Assembly (NCBI GenBank): GCA_035502995.1
Contig: DATJTW010000055.1
Coordinates: 28,046 to 92,045, forward strand
Length of the DNA: 64,000 nucleotides
Direction of reading: 5' to 3'
Source of the DNA: CADEED01 sp035502995
GTDB lineage: Bacteria; Pseudomonadota; Gammaproteobacteria; Steroidobacterales; Steroidobacteraceae
Part shown: positions 32,304 through 40,910 of the stretch, in pieces
How the letters are laid out: each line of letters begins with the position of its first letter
Numbering within the stretch: the first letter of the stretch is position 1
The notes under the pieces: generated by a model
The model's input: the letters and a program-made list of their open reading frames with translations, nothing else
Databases searched by the model: none
Told to the model about the DNA's origin: nothing
Made by a program: the position numbers and the translations under genes

Positions 32304-34349
32304 TCAGGCGCGCAGCGCCTCGTCGAACAATCCATGTTGCGGCTTCAACGGCACGCGGATCCGCACGGTGGTGCCTTCGCCGACGATCGAATGGATGTCG
32401 ATCGACCCGCCCATCAGCTTCAGCCGCTCGCGGATGTTGAACAATCCGAAGCCGCCCTGTCTCGTGGGCAACCGGTCGATCACCTGTACCTCGAATCCCA
32501 CACCGGGGTCGACGACGTCGATCGTCAACGCCTCGCCGTTCACCGCGCAGCGCACGGTGGCGCGCTTGGAGCGCGCATGCTTGATCACGTTCTGCAGCAG
32601 CTCGCGCACGGTCTGGAACAGCAATACGGTCACCTGGTCCTCGAGCGGCTTCGCGATGCCGTCATCCTCGACGTTCACCGTCAGCCGCTGCTGCTTCGCC
32701 ACGCGATCCGCGAGCCAGCGCAACGCTTCCACCAGGCCGGTGTCGTGCAGTCCGGGCGGCGCGAGCTCGAGCATCAGCGTGCGCGTCTGCAGCGTCGTGT
32801 CGGCCAGCACCTGCTCCGCCTCGAGCAGGATCGCGAGCTGATCGCGATCCGACGTCTTGCGCTTCACCTCGGCCAGCTGCATCGCCATACCGGCGAGATT
32901 CTGCGCGGGGCCGTCGTGCAGCTCGCTCGCGAGCTTGCGCCGCGCGCGTTCCTCGGCCAGCGTGATCTCGGTGGCCAGCGCGCGCAGCTGCGAATCGTGC
33001 TGGGCCAGCGCGCTCTCGGCCTCGCGCATCGCGGTGACATCGCGGCCGGTGCCCCAGAACCGCAGCACCTTGCCGTCCTCGACGATGCCGATCATCGAGA
33101 TCAGCAACACGCGATCGAGCCCGTACGGCCCATGCACCACGTGCTCAATGTTCCGCACCTGGTAACCGTTGCGGATCGCCTCGCGGATGCGCTCGATGTA
33201 GATGCGCGACCAGGTCGGATGATCCGCCAGCCGCGTGCCGACGATGGTCTTCTCCGCTTCCTTCACGCCCAGCGCCACCATGAACGCCGTGTTGCACTCG
33301 GCCACGAAGCCGTGTTTGCGCACCCACGCGATCTGGTCGTCCGCGGACAACGAAACCGGCATCGGCTCCGCGAGCTCGGTGCGGAAGATGGCCTCGCTGC
33401 TGTTGGCGATGAACGCGCGATACCGCTCGTCGCTGCAACGCGCGTTCTCGATGGCGTGATCGCGCTCGCCCATCACGGCCTGCAACAGCAGCAGCGGCAA
33501 CACGCACAGCGCGAGGAACGTCTGCAGCTCGTACACGCCTTCGAACGGGCCGTAGCCGCGCGTCGTCGCCAGCGACGCCATCGCCACCGTCAGACCGGCC
33601 GCGAGCGCGGTGCGCCGCGGGCCGCCGAGCATCGCGATCCAGACGAGCACGGGATACACGATGTAGGGCACATCGAGCGGCGACGTCGGCATGCCGTCGT
33701 TGTGCAGGAACACGGCGGTCAACAGCACGACCAGCACCGCGAACGCGGCCAGTGTCGCCGCCCGCCCGCCGCGCGACGTACGGTGCATGCCGAGCCCGTG
33801 GAAGCCGATGGTCAGCAACAGCGGCGTGACGACCAGCGCGCCGAGGAAGTCGCCGATCCACCAGCTCTGCACCTGGATCCAGAAGGCATGGGTGTCGGGA
33901 TAGCCGCCGCGCACGGCCGTGGCCACCAGTGCGCAGGCCAGCGTCGACAGCAGCGCCGCGGCGGCGAAGCACAGGATGTGCCGCAGGCGCGCGAACGAGA
34001 TGGGCCCGCTGACACCGAGATGCATCAGCGACACGCCGATCATGCCGGCCGCGAACTTGACCGGCAGCAGCACGGCGACCAGCTTCAGCGGGATCTGCGG
34101 CGCCCAGACCAGGTGGCCGGCCAGCTCGGCGGCCACGCAGCTCACGAACAGCACTGTCCAGAAACGGGCGGGATACAGCAGAAGGAAGGCGAAGAGGACG
34201 CCGCTGGCCGGCCAGAACACCCCCACGTCGTGGGGCGCGATCAGCAGGTTGGTACCAATACCGACAGCCAGGAAATGCAACGGAAAGTAGACTGCTCCCG
34301 CCTGCAGGGGACCTAACTTCAGTCCGAACGGTCGAACGAGACGATTCAT
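32304..34349 (-). CDS. MASE1-PAS sensor histidine kinase (NarL-type, HisKA_3)
   Basis: A 681-aa membrane sensor kinase. Residues about 10-290 are a MASE1 domain with eight or so helices (VGVFWPASGVLFAFLLLYPA). A PAS domain follows (KTIVGTRLADHPTWSRIYIE), then a dimerisation domain with the phospho-His in ASELHDGPAQNLAG, and an ATPase domain with N box (LLQNVIKHA), DPGVGF and GGFGLFNIRERL. No response regulator lies adjacent. ATG 34349 was chosen over 34364 because TATGAT stands 10 nt before it. Confidence 0.9.
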   Translation of the reverse strand: MNRLVRPFGLKLGPLQAGAVYFPLHFLAVGIGTNLLIAPHDVGVFWPASGVLFAFLLLYPARFWTVLFVSCVAAELAGHLVWAPQIPLKLVAVLLPVKFAAGMIGVSLMHLGVSGPISFARLRHILCFAAAALLSTLACALVATAVRGGYPDTHAFWIQVQSWWIGDFLGALVVTPLLLTIGFHGLGMHRTSRGGRAATLAAFAVLVVLLTAVFLHNDGMPTSPLDVPYIVYPVLVWIAMLGGPRRTALAAGLTVAMASLATTRGYGPFEGVYELQTFLALCVLPLLLLQAVMGERDHAIENARCSDERYRAFIANSSEAIFRTELAEPMPVSLSADDQIAWVRKHGFVAECNTAFMVALGVKEAEKTIVGTRLADHPTWSRIYIERIREAIRNGYQVRNIEHVVHGPYGLDRVLLISMIGIVEDGKVLRFWGTGRDVTAMREAESALAQHDSQLRALATEITLAEERARRKLASELHDGPAQNLAGMAMQLAEVKRKTSDRDQLAILLEAEQVLADTTLQTRTLMLELAPPGLHDTGLVEALRWLADRVAKQQRLTVNVEDDGIAKPLEDQVTVLLFQTVRELLQNVIKHARSKRATVRCAVNGEALTIDVVDPGVGFEVQVIDRLPTRQGGFGLFNIRERLKLMGGSIDIHSIVGEGTTVRIRVPLKPQHGLFDEALRA

Positions 34350-34359
34350 GACTGGCGCC

Positions 34360-34365
34360 ATCATA
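34360..34365 (-). promoter_or_regulatory. -10-like box TATGAT for the sensor kinase
   Basis: Five of six matches to consensus, 10 nt before ATG 34349; it overlaps the alternative ATG at 34364, favouring the shorter protein. Confidence 0.5.
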
Positions 34366-34450
34366 GAACGAGACCTGGACCGTAGCTCGACGGCGACGAC
34401 TTGTTGTTTGCTCCGGCTGGGGCATATTTCCGGTTTCGAGGGATAAATCA

Positions 34451-36028
34451 GTGAAAAGCCGCTTCGGATTCAGGGTATTGCTGTTCCCCGTGTTCGCCAC
34501 GCTGGCCGCCTGCGGCAGCAGCGGCGGCGGCGAGGGCAGTTCCGGGCTGCCGTCCGGCGGTGGCGGTGGCTCGACCACCTGGACGCCGAACGTCTTTTTG
34601 CCCTCGTCGACCTACGACAAGCTCTGCGCCAACCCGCGCGCCGGCACCACCGACCAGCGCGGCACCGTCGCCGACGAGAACCGCTGGCTGCGTTCCTGGA
34701 CCAACGAGCTGTACCTCTGGTACGGCGAGGTCACGGACCGCGACCCGAATGCCTATTCGGACCCGCTCGACTACTTCGACCTGCTGCGCACCACGGCGAC
34801 GACGCCCTCGGGCGCCGACAAGGACAAGTTCCACTTCACGTACGACACCGCCGTGTGGCAGGCCCTCTCCCAGGGCGGCACCGAGGCCGGCTACGGCGCG
34901 GAGTTCGCGATCCTGGCGGGTTCGCCGCCGCGCCGCATCGTCGTCGCGTTCACGGATGCCGGTTCGCCGGCCGCCTCGCAGCTCGCGCGCGGCGATGAGG
35001 TCCTGCAGGTCGACGGTGTCGACGCGGTCAACGGCGGCACGCAGGCCAACGTCGACGTGCTAAACGCCGGCCTGTTCCCGGACAGCGTCGGCGAGAGCCA
35101 CACGCTGGTCGTGCGCAACACCGCGGGTGTGCAGCGCTCGGTGACGCTGACCAGCGCGACGATCACGCACGTGCCCGTGCCGGTCGTCACCACCTTCTCC
35201 ACCGGCTCGGGCGCCGTCGGCTACATCCAGTTCAACGACCACATCGCGACGGCCGAGACGCCGCTGATGAACGCGATCACGCAGCTGAAGACCGCGAACG
35301 TCACGGACCTGATCCTCGACCTGCGCTACAACGGCGGCGGTTACCTCGACATGGCCAGCGAGGTCGCTTACATGATCGCGAACCCGACGCTGACCAGCGG
35401 CCAGACTTTCGAGAAGATCGTATTCAACGACAAGAACCCGTCGAGGAACCCGGTGACCGGCGAGACGCTGACGCCGACCGCGTTCCACACCACGACGCAG
35501 GGATTCCAGGGCTCGGCCGGCCGCGCGCTGCCGAACCTCGGCCTCGACCACGTGTACATCATCGTCGGGCCGGGCACGTGCTCGGCCAGCGAGTCGATCA
35601 TCAACTCGCTGCGCGGCGTCGGTGTGCAGGTGTACCTCATCGGCTCGACCACCTGCGGCAAGCCGTACGGCTTCTATCCCACCGACAACTGCGGCACTAC
35701 CTACTTCACCATCCAGTTCAAGGGCGAGAACGCCGCGAACTTCGGCGACTACACCGACGGCTTCTCGCCGGCGAACACGGTGAACGATGCCGGCACGACG
35801 GTCGCGGGTTGCTCGGTGGCGGACGACTTCACTCACCCGATGGGTGACGTCGCCGAGGGCCGCGTCGCGGCGGCGCTGTCCTTCCGCGCCAGCAACAACC
35901 AGACCTGCCCGACGCCAAGCGGCAACTCGCACCCGGTGCTGTCGAAGGCCTCGCCCGGCGGACGCGCCGGCCTCGAGGTCTCGAAGCCGGCGGCGCGCCT
36001 GAACCGCATCATCCGCCGCGCCACGTAA
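34451..36028 (+). CDS. S41 family peptidase, lipoprotein
   Basis: A 525-aa predicted lipoprotein: lipobox LAAC (Cys 21) followed by a Gly/Ser linker. A PDZ-like segment (GSPAASQLARGDEVLQVDGV) precedes the S41 core, with DLILDLRYNGGGYLDMASE, the nucleophile region GTCSASESIINSL and the catalytic-Lys region STTCGKPYGF. Carboxy-terminal processing proteases of this clan degrade or trim cell-envelope proteins. GTG 34451 has GAGGGAT upstream. A strong terminator follows. Confidence 0.9.
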   Translation: MKSRFGFRVLLFPVFATLAACGSSGGGEGSSGLPSGGGGGSTTWTPNVFLPSSTYDKLCANPRAGTTDQRGTVADENRWLRSWTNELYLWYGEVTDRDPNAYSDPLDYFDLLRTTATTPSGADKDKFHFTYDTAVWQALSQGGTEAGYGAEFAILAGSPPRRIVVAFTDAGSPAASQLARGDEVLQVDGVDAVNGGTQANVDVLNAGLFPDSVGESHTLVVRNTAGVQRSVTLTSATITHVPVPVVTTFSTGSGAVGYIQFNDHIATAETPLMNAITQLKTANVTDLILDLRYNGGGYLDMASEVAYMIANPTLTSGQTFEKIVFNDKNPSRNPVTGETLTPTAFHTTTQGFQGSAGRALPNLGLDHVYIIVGPGTCSASESIINSLRGVGVQVYLIGSTTCGKPYGFYPTDNCGTTYFTIQFKGENAANFGDYTDGFSPANTVNDAGTTVAGCSVADDFTHPMGDVAEGRVAAALSFRASNNQTCPTPSGNSHPVLSKASPGGRAGLEVSKPAARLNRIIRRAT

Positions 36029-36044
36029 CGCGGTCCGCGCTCCA

Positions 36045-36099
36045 GGTTCCGGGAAAAAGGCCCTGCGGGGCCTTTTTCTTTTTCCGGCGCGCCGGAACC
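36045..36099 (+). terminator. Rho-independent terminator with nested outer stem
   Basis: Inner hairpin AAAAAGGCCC-TGC-GGGGCCTTTTT (36054-36077) followed by CTTTTT. Outer arms GGTTCCGG (36045) and CCGGAACC (36092) could form a longer cruciform. It ends the S41 gene transcript. Confidence 0.9.
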
Positions 36100-36157
36100 G
36101 GCCGCGCGCGGACTAACCACTCAACTGCGAACCCCAACCGTCTCGTCGGGAGCAGTC

Positions 36158-39100
36158 ATGAGTACAGGGAAGTTAGTTCGGGGCCTGCTGCTGCAGGCGG
36201 CGACCACCGCACTGGTGGCCGCCTGCGGCGGCGGCGGATACGGTGGCGATGGCGGCAACGGCAATGGCAGCGGCAACGCCCCGCCACCGGCCCCCGCACC
36301 GGCGGCCGTGATCCGCGACGCGCAGTTCACCGACGACACCGTCGAAGGCCTGGGCTTCAGCGTCGCCAACGTCGGCGAGGGCCGCACGGACGCCGCGGGC
36401 AAGTTCCAGTTCGCGCAGGGCCGAAAGATCGACTTCTTCGTCGGCGGCGCGACCAACCGCATCACCATCGGCAGCGCCACGCCTGACTACCCGGCGTCGG
36501 GCAGCGTCGCGTTCAGCCTGAACGACCTCGCGGAAGCGAAGGCCGCGAACGGCGACGCCTATCTCGGCAACCTGCTGCGCCTGCTGGTGCTGCTCGACGC
36601 CAACGACGACACCACCGACGGCTTCCAGATCGACGCCGCGGCCAACACGGCCATCGGCGCCGCGGTCACCGGCACTCGGACGCTGGATTTCGCTGCGAGC
36701 GGCGCGGCCTTCGGCGGCGATGCGGCAGTCGGCGCGATCGCCACGGCGCTGCATCGCACGCTCGTGTCGGCTGACGAGGCGGTGTCGCGCTACCGGCTGC
36801 TGTTCCGCCAGTCGCGATCGAGCACCATCGCGCTGACCGGCGACGACACGCGCGCCGTGGTCGCGAACCGGCAGAAGGCCAGCGTCACCGTGATCCGCGT
36901 GCGCAACGCCGACGGCAGCGATGCCGCGCAGACGCTCGCGGAGATCCCGGTGGGCAAGGAGCCGCGCTTCGTCGCGATCGCGCCGAACGATGCGCGCGCG
37001 TACGTGACGTCGGCGGTCGATGGCACGATGAGCGTCATCGATCTCACGGCGAGCACGCCGGCGGCGCTGGGCAATGCGATCGAGGTCGGCGTCGAGCCGC
37101 GCGGTGTCGCGATCACGCCGAACGGCCGCTACGCGTTCGTCGCCGGCCACACCACGGGCGACGTGGCCGTGGTGAATCTCACCAGCAACACCGTCATCGG
37201 CCGCGTCGCCACGGGCGGCAATCCGTACGCCATCGCGATCAGCAACGACGGCGACCGCAGCGACGACGACGAACGCGTGTACGTCACGCAGTTGTTCGGC
37301 GAGGTGATCGACCCGGCACGGCCGGACGGTTTCGACGATGCGAAGGAGGGCGTCGTGAGCTCGTTCCGCGTCGGCGACGCGGTGGCGAACGCGGCCGCCA
37401 CGACCGTCACGCGCCTGCTGCTGAAACCGATGGCCTCGGGTTTCACCGCCGACCGCCGCAACTTCTGCCGGCTCACGCGCGATGCGCTGCAGACCGCGGG
37501 CACCGTGAAGTACTTCAACAGCAACGCCGACGGCCTGGGCAACGGTGCCGCCGCGCTCAAGAACGAGACGTTCTGCCCGGACACCACGTCCACCGACATC
37601 ACGGACACGGGCCCGATCGCCAAGGTCGGCCAGAAGGTGTACCCGAACATGCTGTTCGGCGCGCTGTTGCGCGGCCCGTTCCTCTACGTGCCGAACGTCG
37701 GCGCGCAGCCGGAGCCGCCGGTCACCTTCAACACCAACGTGCAGGCGCTCGTCGGCGTGTTGTCCGCGACGACGAACGCGGAGGCGCCGTTCTCGGTCAA
37801 CCTCAACACGTTCGTCGGTCCCGAGGTGGCGTCGGCGCCCGCGACGCCGCTCGACAAGCTGTTCCTCAACGACATCGTCGCCATCGACGCGGACAAGCGC
37901 GGCCGGAATTTCCTCGTGGTCAGCCGCGGCGGCAACTACGTGATCCGCGCCAGCATCGGCACCGACGGCAAGCTGACCACGCTCGACGCCGACAAACACG
38001 CGCGCCGCTTCCAGACCGGCAACCTGCCGACCGGCGTCGTGATGTCGCGCGACGGCAAGCGCGCGTACAGCAACAACGAGCTGAGCACGTCGGTGACCGC
38101 GATCAACCTCGCCGACAACACCGTGCTCGCACGCGACATCGACTCGAGCGCGCCGCCGGCGCCGGGCACGCAGGCGCATCGCAATCTCGTCGGCAAGCTG
38201 GCGTTCTTCACGGCGCTCGGCATCCCGGACGTCATCGACACGAACGGTGATGGCCAGTTCGACCTCGCGCTGCGCGACATCGATCCCGTCGCCAACAAGG
38301 GCAAGGCCTCGCGCGGCGCATGGTCGAGCTGCGCCTCGTGCCACGACGACGGCCACGCCGACAACGTCACGTGGATCTTCGAGACCGGCCCGCGCCAGAC
38401 GATTCCGCTCGAGGGCACGTTCGCGCGCAACAATCTCGACGATCAGCGCATCCTCAACTGGAGCGCGGTGCGCGGCTCGAACACGGACTTCAACAACAAC
38501 GCGCGCGGCATCCAGGGCGGCACCGGCTTCGCGACCAACGTGAACGGCGTCGACAAGTCCGCGCTGGTCTACAACCACGGCCCGACGAAGGGCATCAGCG
38601 ATTCGCTGGACGCGATGAGCGAGTGGGTGGCGACGGTGCGCGCGCCAATCATGCCGGCCATCGCGGCGGGCGTCGAAGCGCACGGCCGCGCGTTGTTCGT
38701 CACGAACTGCGCCAGCTGCCACGGCGGCGCGAAGTGGACGAAGAGCCGCACGAAGGGTCTCTACCAGGACAATCCGCTGCTGGCGCAGGATCCGGTGAGC
38801 GCGGCGTTCTTCACGGGTGTGACGGTGAACGATGCGGGCGTCACCGTCGCCGGTCCGCAGGTGGTGAAGGTGACGCGCGCGGGTGGGGTGACCACGATCC
38901 TCGACAACGTCGGCACGTTCAACGTCGCCAGCCCGATCGAGATCCGCGGCGCCGCCGCGGTGGCCGGACAGACGACGCAGGGCTTCGCGCCGTTCGGCGC
39001 CGGCGGGTTCAACAGCCCGTCGTTGCTGGGTGTGGCGTTGTCGGGTCCGTACTTCCACGACGGCTCGGCGCACACGCTCGAAGAAGTGGCGACGCGCCAC

Positions 39101-39208
39101 AACCTCGGTGCCACCGGCACGATCGCGACGAACCTGTCAGCGACCGATCTTGCCGACCTGCTGACCTTCGTCAAGAGCATCGACGACGCCACCGAGAAGG
39201 TGCAGTAA
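36158..39208 (+). CDS. beta-propeller / di-heme cytochrome c lipoprotein
   Basis: A 1016-aa envelope protein. Lipobox VAAC near residue 23 precedes a Gly/Asn/Pro-rich linker. Residues about 200-660 show YVTN-type propeller repeats (FVAIAPNDARAYVTSAVDG, VAITPNGRYAFVAG, VVMSRDGKRAYSNNE). The C-terminal third holds two c-type heme sites, CASCH at 725-729 and CASCH at 851-855, with SGPYFHDGSAHTLEEVATRH typical of di-heme peroxidase/MauG relatives. A fused propeller-diheme lipoprotein could act in extracellular electron transfer or oxidation. The stop abuts a palindromic element. Confidence 0.85.
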   Translation: MSTGKLVRGLLLQAATTALVAACGGGGYGGDGGNGNGSGNAPPPAPAPAAVIRDAQFTDDTVEGLGFSVANVGEGRTDAAGKFQFAQGRKIDFFVGGATNRITIGSATPDYPASGSVAFSLNDLAEAKAANGDAYLGNLLRLLVLLDANDDTTDGFQIDAAANTAIGAAVTGTRTLDFAASGAAFGGDAAVGAIATALHRTLVSADEAVSRYRLLFRQSRSSTIALTGDDTRAVVANRQKASVTVIRVRNADGSDAAQTLAEIPVGKEPRFVAIAPNDARAYVTSAVDGTMSVIDLTASTPAALGNAIEVGVEPRGVAITPNGRYAFVAGHTTGDVAVVNLTSNTVIGRVATGGNPYAIAISNDGDRSDDDERVYVTQLFGEVIDPARPDGFDDAKEGVVSSFRVGDAVANAAATTVTRLLLKPMASGFTADRRNFCRLTRDALQTAGTVKYFNSNADGLGNGAAALKNETFCPDTTSTDITDTGPIAKVGQKVYPNMLFGALLRGPFLYVPNVGAQPEPPVTFNTNVQALVGVLSATTNAEAPFSVNLNTFVGPEVASAPATPLDKLFLNDIVAIDADKRGRNFLVVSRGGNYVIRASIGTDGKLTTLDADKHARRFQTGNLPTGVVMSRDGKRAYSNNELSTSVTAINLADNTVLARDIDSSAPPAPGTQAHRNLVGKLAFFTALGIPDVIDTNGDGQFDLALRDIDPVANKGKASRGAWSSCASCHDDGHADNVTWIFETGPRQTIPLEGTFARNNLDDQRILNWSAVRGSNTDFNNNARGIQGGTGFATNVNGVDKSALVYNHGPTKGISDSLDAMSEWVATVRAPIMPAIAAGVEAHGRALFVTNCASCHGGAKWTKSRTKGLYQDNPLLAQDPVSAAFFTGVTVNDAGVTVAGPQVVKVTRAGGVTTILDNVGTFNVASPIEIRGAAAVAGQTTQGFAPFGAGGFNSPSLLGVALSGPYFHDGSAHTLEEVATRHNLGATGTIATNLSATDLADLLTFVKSIDDATEKVQ

Positions 39209-39247
39209 TGGGGACAGTCCCCGTTTCCTAGCAAAAGGGGACAGTCT
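39209..39247 (+). repeat. palindromic element, GGGGACAGTCCCC type
   Basis: Begins immediately after the TAA stop of the cytochrome gene; almost identical to 12149-12187 (the variable core base is T instead of C, and a second change lies at the end). Confidence 0.88.
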
Positions 39248-39250
39248 TCG

Positions 39251-39279
39251 AAGTGCCGGACCTGGGGGGTCCGGCACTT
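39251..39279 (+). terminator. 12-bp perfect hairpin
   Basis: AAGTGCCGGACC and GGTCCGGCACTT flank a 5-nt TGGGG loop; the tail GCGTTTC is only weakly U-rich. Probably ends the cytochrome transcript. Confidence 0.6.
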
Positions 39280-39341
39280 GCGTTTCAAGCGCGCGGCATC
39301 GTTGACCCGACAACTCCGCCCTCGGCGTTCTTTCCGTGAGA

Positions 39342-39347
39342 TAGAAC
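39342..39347 (+). promoter_or_regulatory. -10-like box TAGAAC
   Basis: Lies 6 nt before ATG 39354, no ribosome site. Confidence 0.3.
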
Positions 39348-39353
39348 CGCAAT

Positions 39354-39911
39354 ATGCGTCGAGTCACGTTCCTTACCCTCTTGCTGGCCGCCGTCGCTGC
39401 GCGCGTCGTTGCCGACGATAGTGCGACCCGCGCGGCGGGCGAGGACCTCGCGGTCCTGAAAGGTGCCATCAACCATCTCTGCCTGAAGGACGACGGCCGA
39501 CGCGAGATCATTTCCGACTCGCCCGACGAGTGGGGAGCCGCGGATCACCTGCCGGATGCACGACTCACGCGCGAATATGGCGCTCAACTCTCGTCACGAT
39601 CAGCTGCCAAGGACTCGTGGCCCCTGGCCTCCCTTTGTACGAACGTGTCAGTTATCCGCGGCGCTCGCATTCGAGCGTTCTTCGCGAAGGACCGGCGCAT
39701 TCCGCCGGGGTGGGAAGGCTTCGAAAAGGAGTTCGGTACGCGCGGATATCTCACGGCCACCCGCCCGGTCTATTCCGCCGATCGCACCCGCGCGATCATC
39801 AGCCTGGGATCACACTGCGGCGAATTGTGCGGAAGCGGGCGGGTCATCGAGTTGACGCGAACGACCGATGGTTGGCGGGTCCTGCATACCTTCAACACGT
39901 GGATCTCGTAG
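39354..39911 (+). CDS. secreted protein of a tandem paralogous pair (copy 1)
   Basis: A 185-aa protein with signal peptide MRRVTFLTLLLAAVAARVVA. The C-terminal part reads PVYSADRTRAIISLGSHCGELCGSGRVIEL and closes with TWIS, the same framework as the next gene. The CGxLCG pair may form a disulphide. No domain recognised. Base composition is somewhat lower in GC than the flanking genes. Confidence 0.75.
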   Translation: MRRVTFLTLLLAAVAARVVADDSATRAAGEDLAVLKGAINHLCLKDDGRREIISDSPDEWGAADHLPDARLTREYGAQLSSRSAAKDSWPLASLCTNVSVIRGARIRAFFAKDRRIPPGWEGFEKEFGTRGYLTATRPVYSADRTRAIISLGSHCGELCGSGRVIELTRTTDGWRVLHTFNTWIS

Positions 39912-39929
39912 ACGCACGCGTGGCGAAGT

Positions 39930-39935
39930 TAGACT
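39930..39935 (+). promoter_or_regulatory. -10-like box TAGACT
   Basis: Lies 6 nt (CCGCGC) before ATG 39942; leaderless layout, so each paralogue probably has its own promoter. Confidence 0.45.
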
Positions 39936-39941
39936 CCGCGC

Positions 39942-40505
39942 ATGAAGACACCGCTCGTGCGACTCCTCTGTGCCTTTCTCGTCGGTGCAATGCCCGCGGT
40001 TTCGGGCGCTGCCAATGCCGTCACCCCGGAAGACGTCGCCGTCCTCCGAGCGGCTCTCGCTCCCGAGTGCGAGAGGTCCGGCACGGGATACCACCTGTTG
40101 TCGACCAAGCCGGCGGGTGTCGATAGCGACGACCACGTTCCTGCGGATTGGCCCGAGGCCAAGGAGCTCGACGAGAAATTGCGTGCTCGAGCCGAAACGC
40201 CTGGCAGTTGGAGCGGAATCCGCGTCTGCCCGAAAGTACTCGTGCGTCGCGAGGGAGACATCGATCGCCTGATCGACAGCGCGCCCGATCTCGACCGGGG
40301 CTGGAAGAACTTCTACGACGTATACCGCGGGGCTCACGGTGTCCTGTACATCTCGTTGCCGGCCTACTCGGCGGACGGCAACCGTGCCGTCATCGTCTAC
40401 GGGTCAGGCTGCGGCTCCCTCTGCGGCTACGGCCAGGTCATCGAGCTCGAGAAGAAAGACGGCACCTGGCATCGCGTCCGCGATCAAGGTACCTGGATCT
40501 CCTGA
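39942..40505 (+). CDS. secreted protein of a tandem paralogous pair (copy 2)
   Basis: A 187-aa protein with signal peptide (LLCAFLVGAMPAVSGAANA). Shared with copy 1: EDVAVLRAAL near the N-terminus, the middle W-x2-F region, PAYSADGNRAVIVYGSGCG, SLCGYGQVIELEKKDG and terminal GTWIS. The two proteins are clearly related yet far from identical, so the duplication is old. Function unknown. Confidence 0.75.
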   Translation: MKTPLVRLLCAFLVGAMPAVSGAANAVTPEDVAVLRAALAPECERSGTGYHLLSTKPAGVDSDDHVPADWPEAKELDEKLRARAETPGSWSGIRVCPKVLVRREGDIDRLIDSAPDLDRGWKNFYDVYRGAHGVLYISLPAYSADGNRAVIVYGSGCGSLCGYGQVIELEKKDGTWHRVRDQGTWIS

Positions 40506-40506
40506 T

Positions 40507-40908
40507 TCAATCGAACCGCAGATTCACTTCCACTTCCGGCAACAACGGCGACGCATCGAAATACGACCCGTCATCCCCGGCCGCGGCCACGCTCCCCGCG
40601 ATCACGTATTGCGCCTGACCCTCGATATCCAGCCGATACAGCTTCCGCGACTCCGCCTTCCCGCGCAGGCTGCGCGGAATCCGGTCGACGACCTCCGCCA
40701 CCAGCCGCTGCTCGATCGTGAAACTCTCGAACCACGCCGGCAGCGACATCCACACGACGCCGCGGAACAGGATGTCGACGCGCTTCGGCCCGCCGTCATC
40801 GCGATCGTGCGACCGCAACAGCAGAACGCCGTGATGCTGGTGATAGATGACGAGCCCGAAGTGCCCGTTGAATCGCGTCGGTAATGCCAGCGGCTCGGGC
40901 GTCGACAC
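40507..40908 (-). CDS. protein of unknown function in the cyoE operon
   Basis: A 133-aa protein from GTG 40908, 2 nt after the cyoE stop. Soluble and mostly beta (GHFGLVIYHQHHGVLLLRSH, RVDILFRGVVWMSLPAWFE, RKLYRLDIEGQAQYVIAGS). No Cys. It may be a heme or oxidase accessory protein by position only. Confidence 0.65.
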   Translation of the reverse strand: MSTPEPLALPTRFNGHFGLVIYHQHHGVLLLRSHDRDDGGPKRVDILFRGVVWMSLPAWFESFTIEQRLVAEVVDRIPRSLRGKAESRKLYRLDIEGQAQYVIAGSVAAAGDDGSYFDASPLLPEVEVNLRFD

Positions 40909-40910
40909 GA

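Noticed and set aside
36173..39100. A 975-codon minus-strand frame opposite the propeller cytochrome
   Set aside because: Arg/Val/Asp-rich shadow of GC-rich coding sequence; no motifs, and the plus frame has heme sites and lipobox.
12149..39247. GGGGACAGTCCCC as LexA or other operator
   Set aside because: Copies lie at 3' ends of genes next to stop codons, not in promoter regions.
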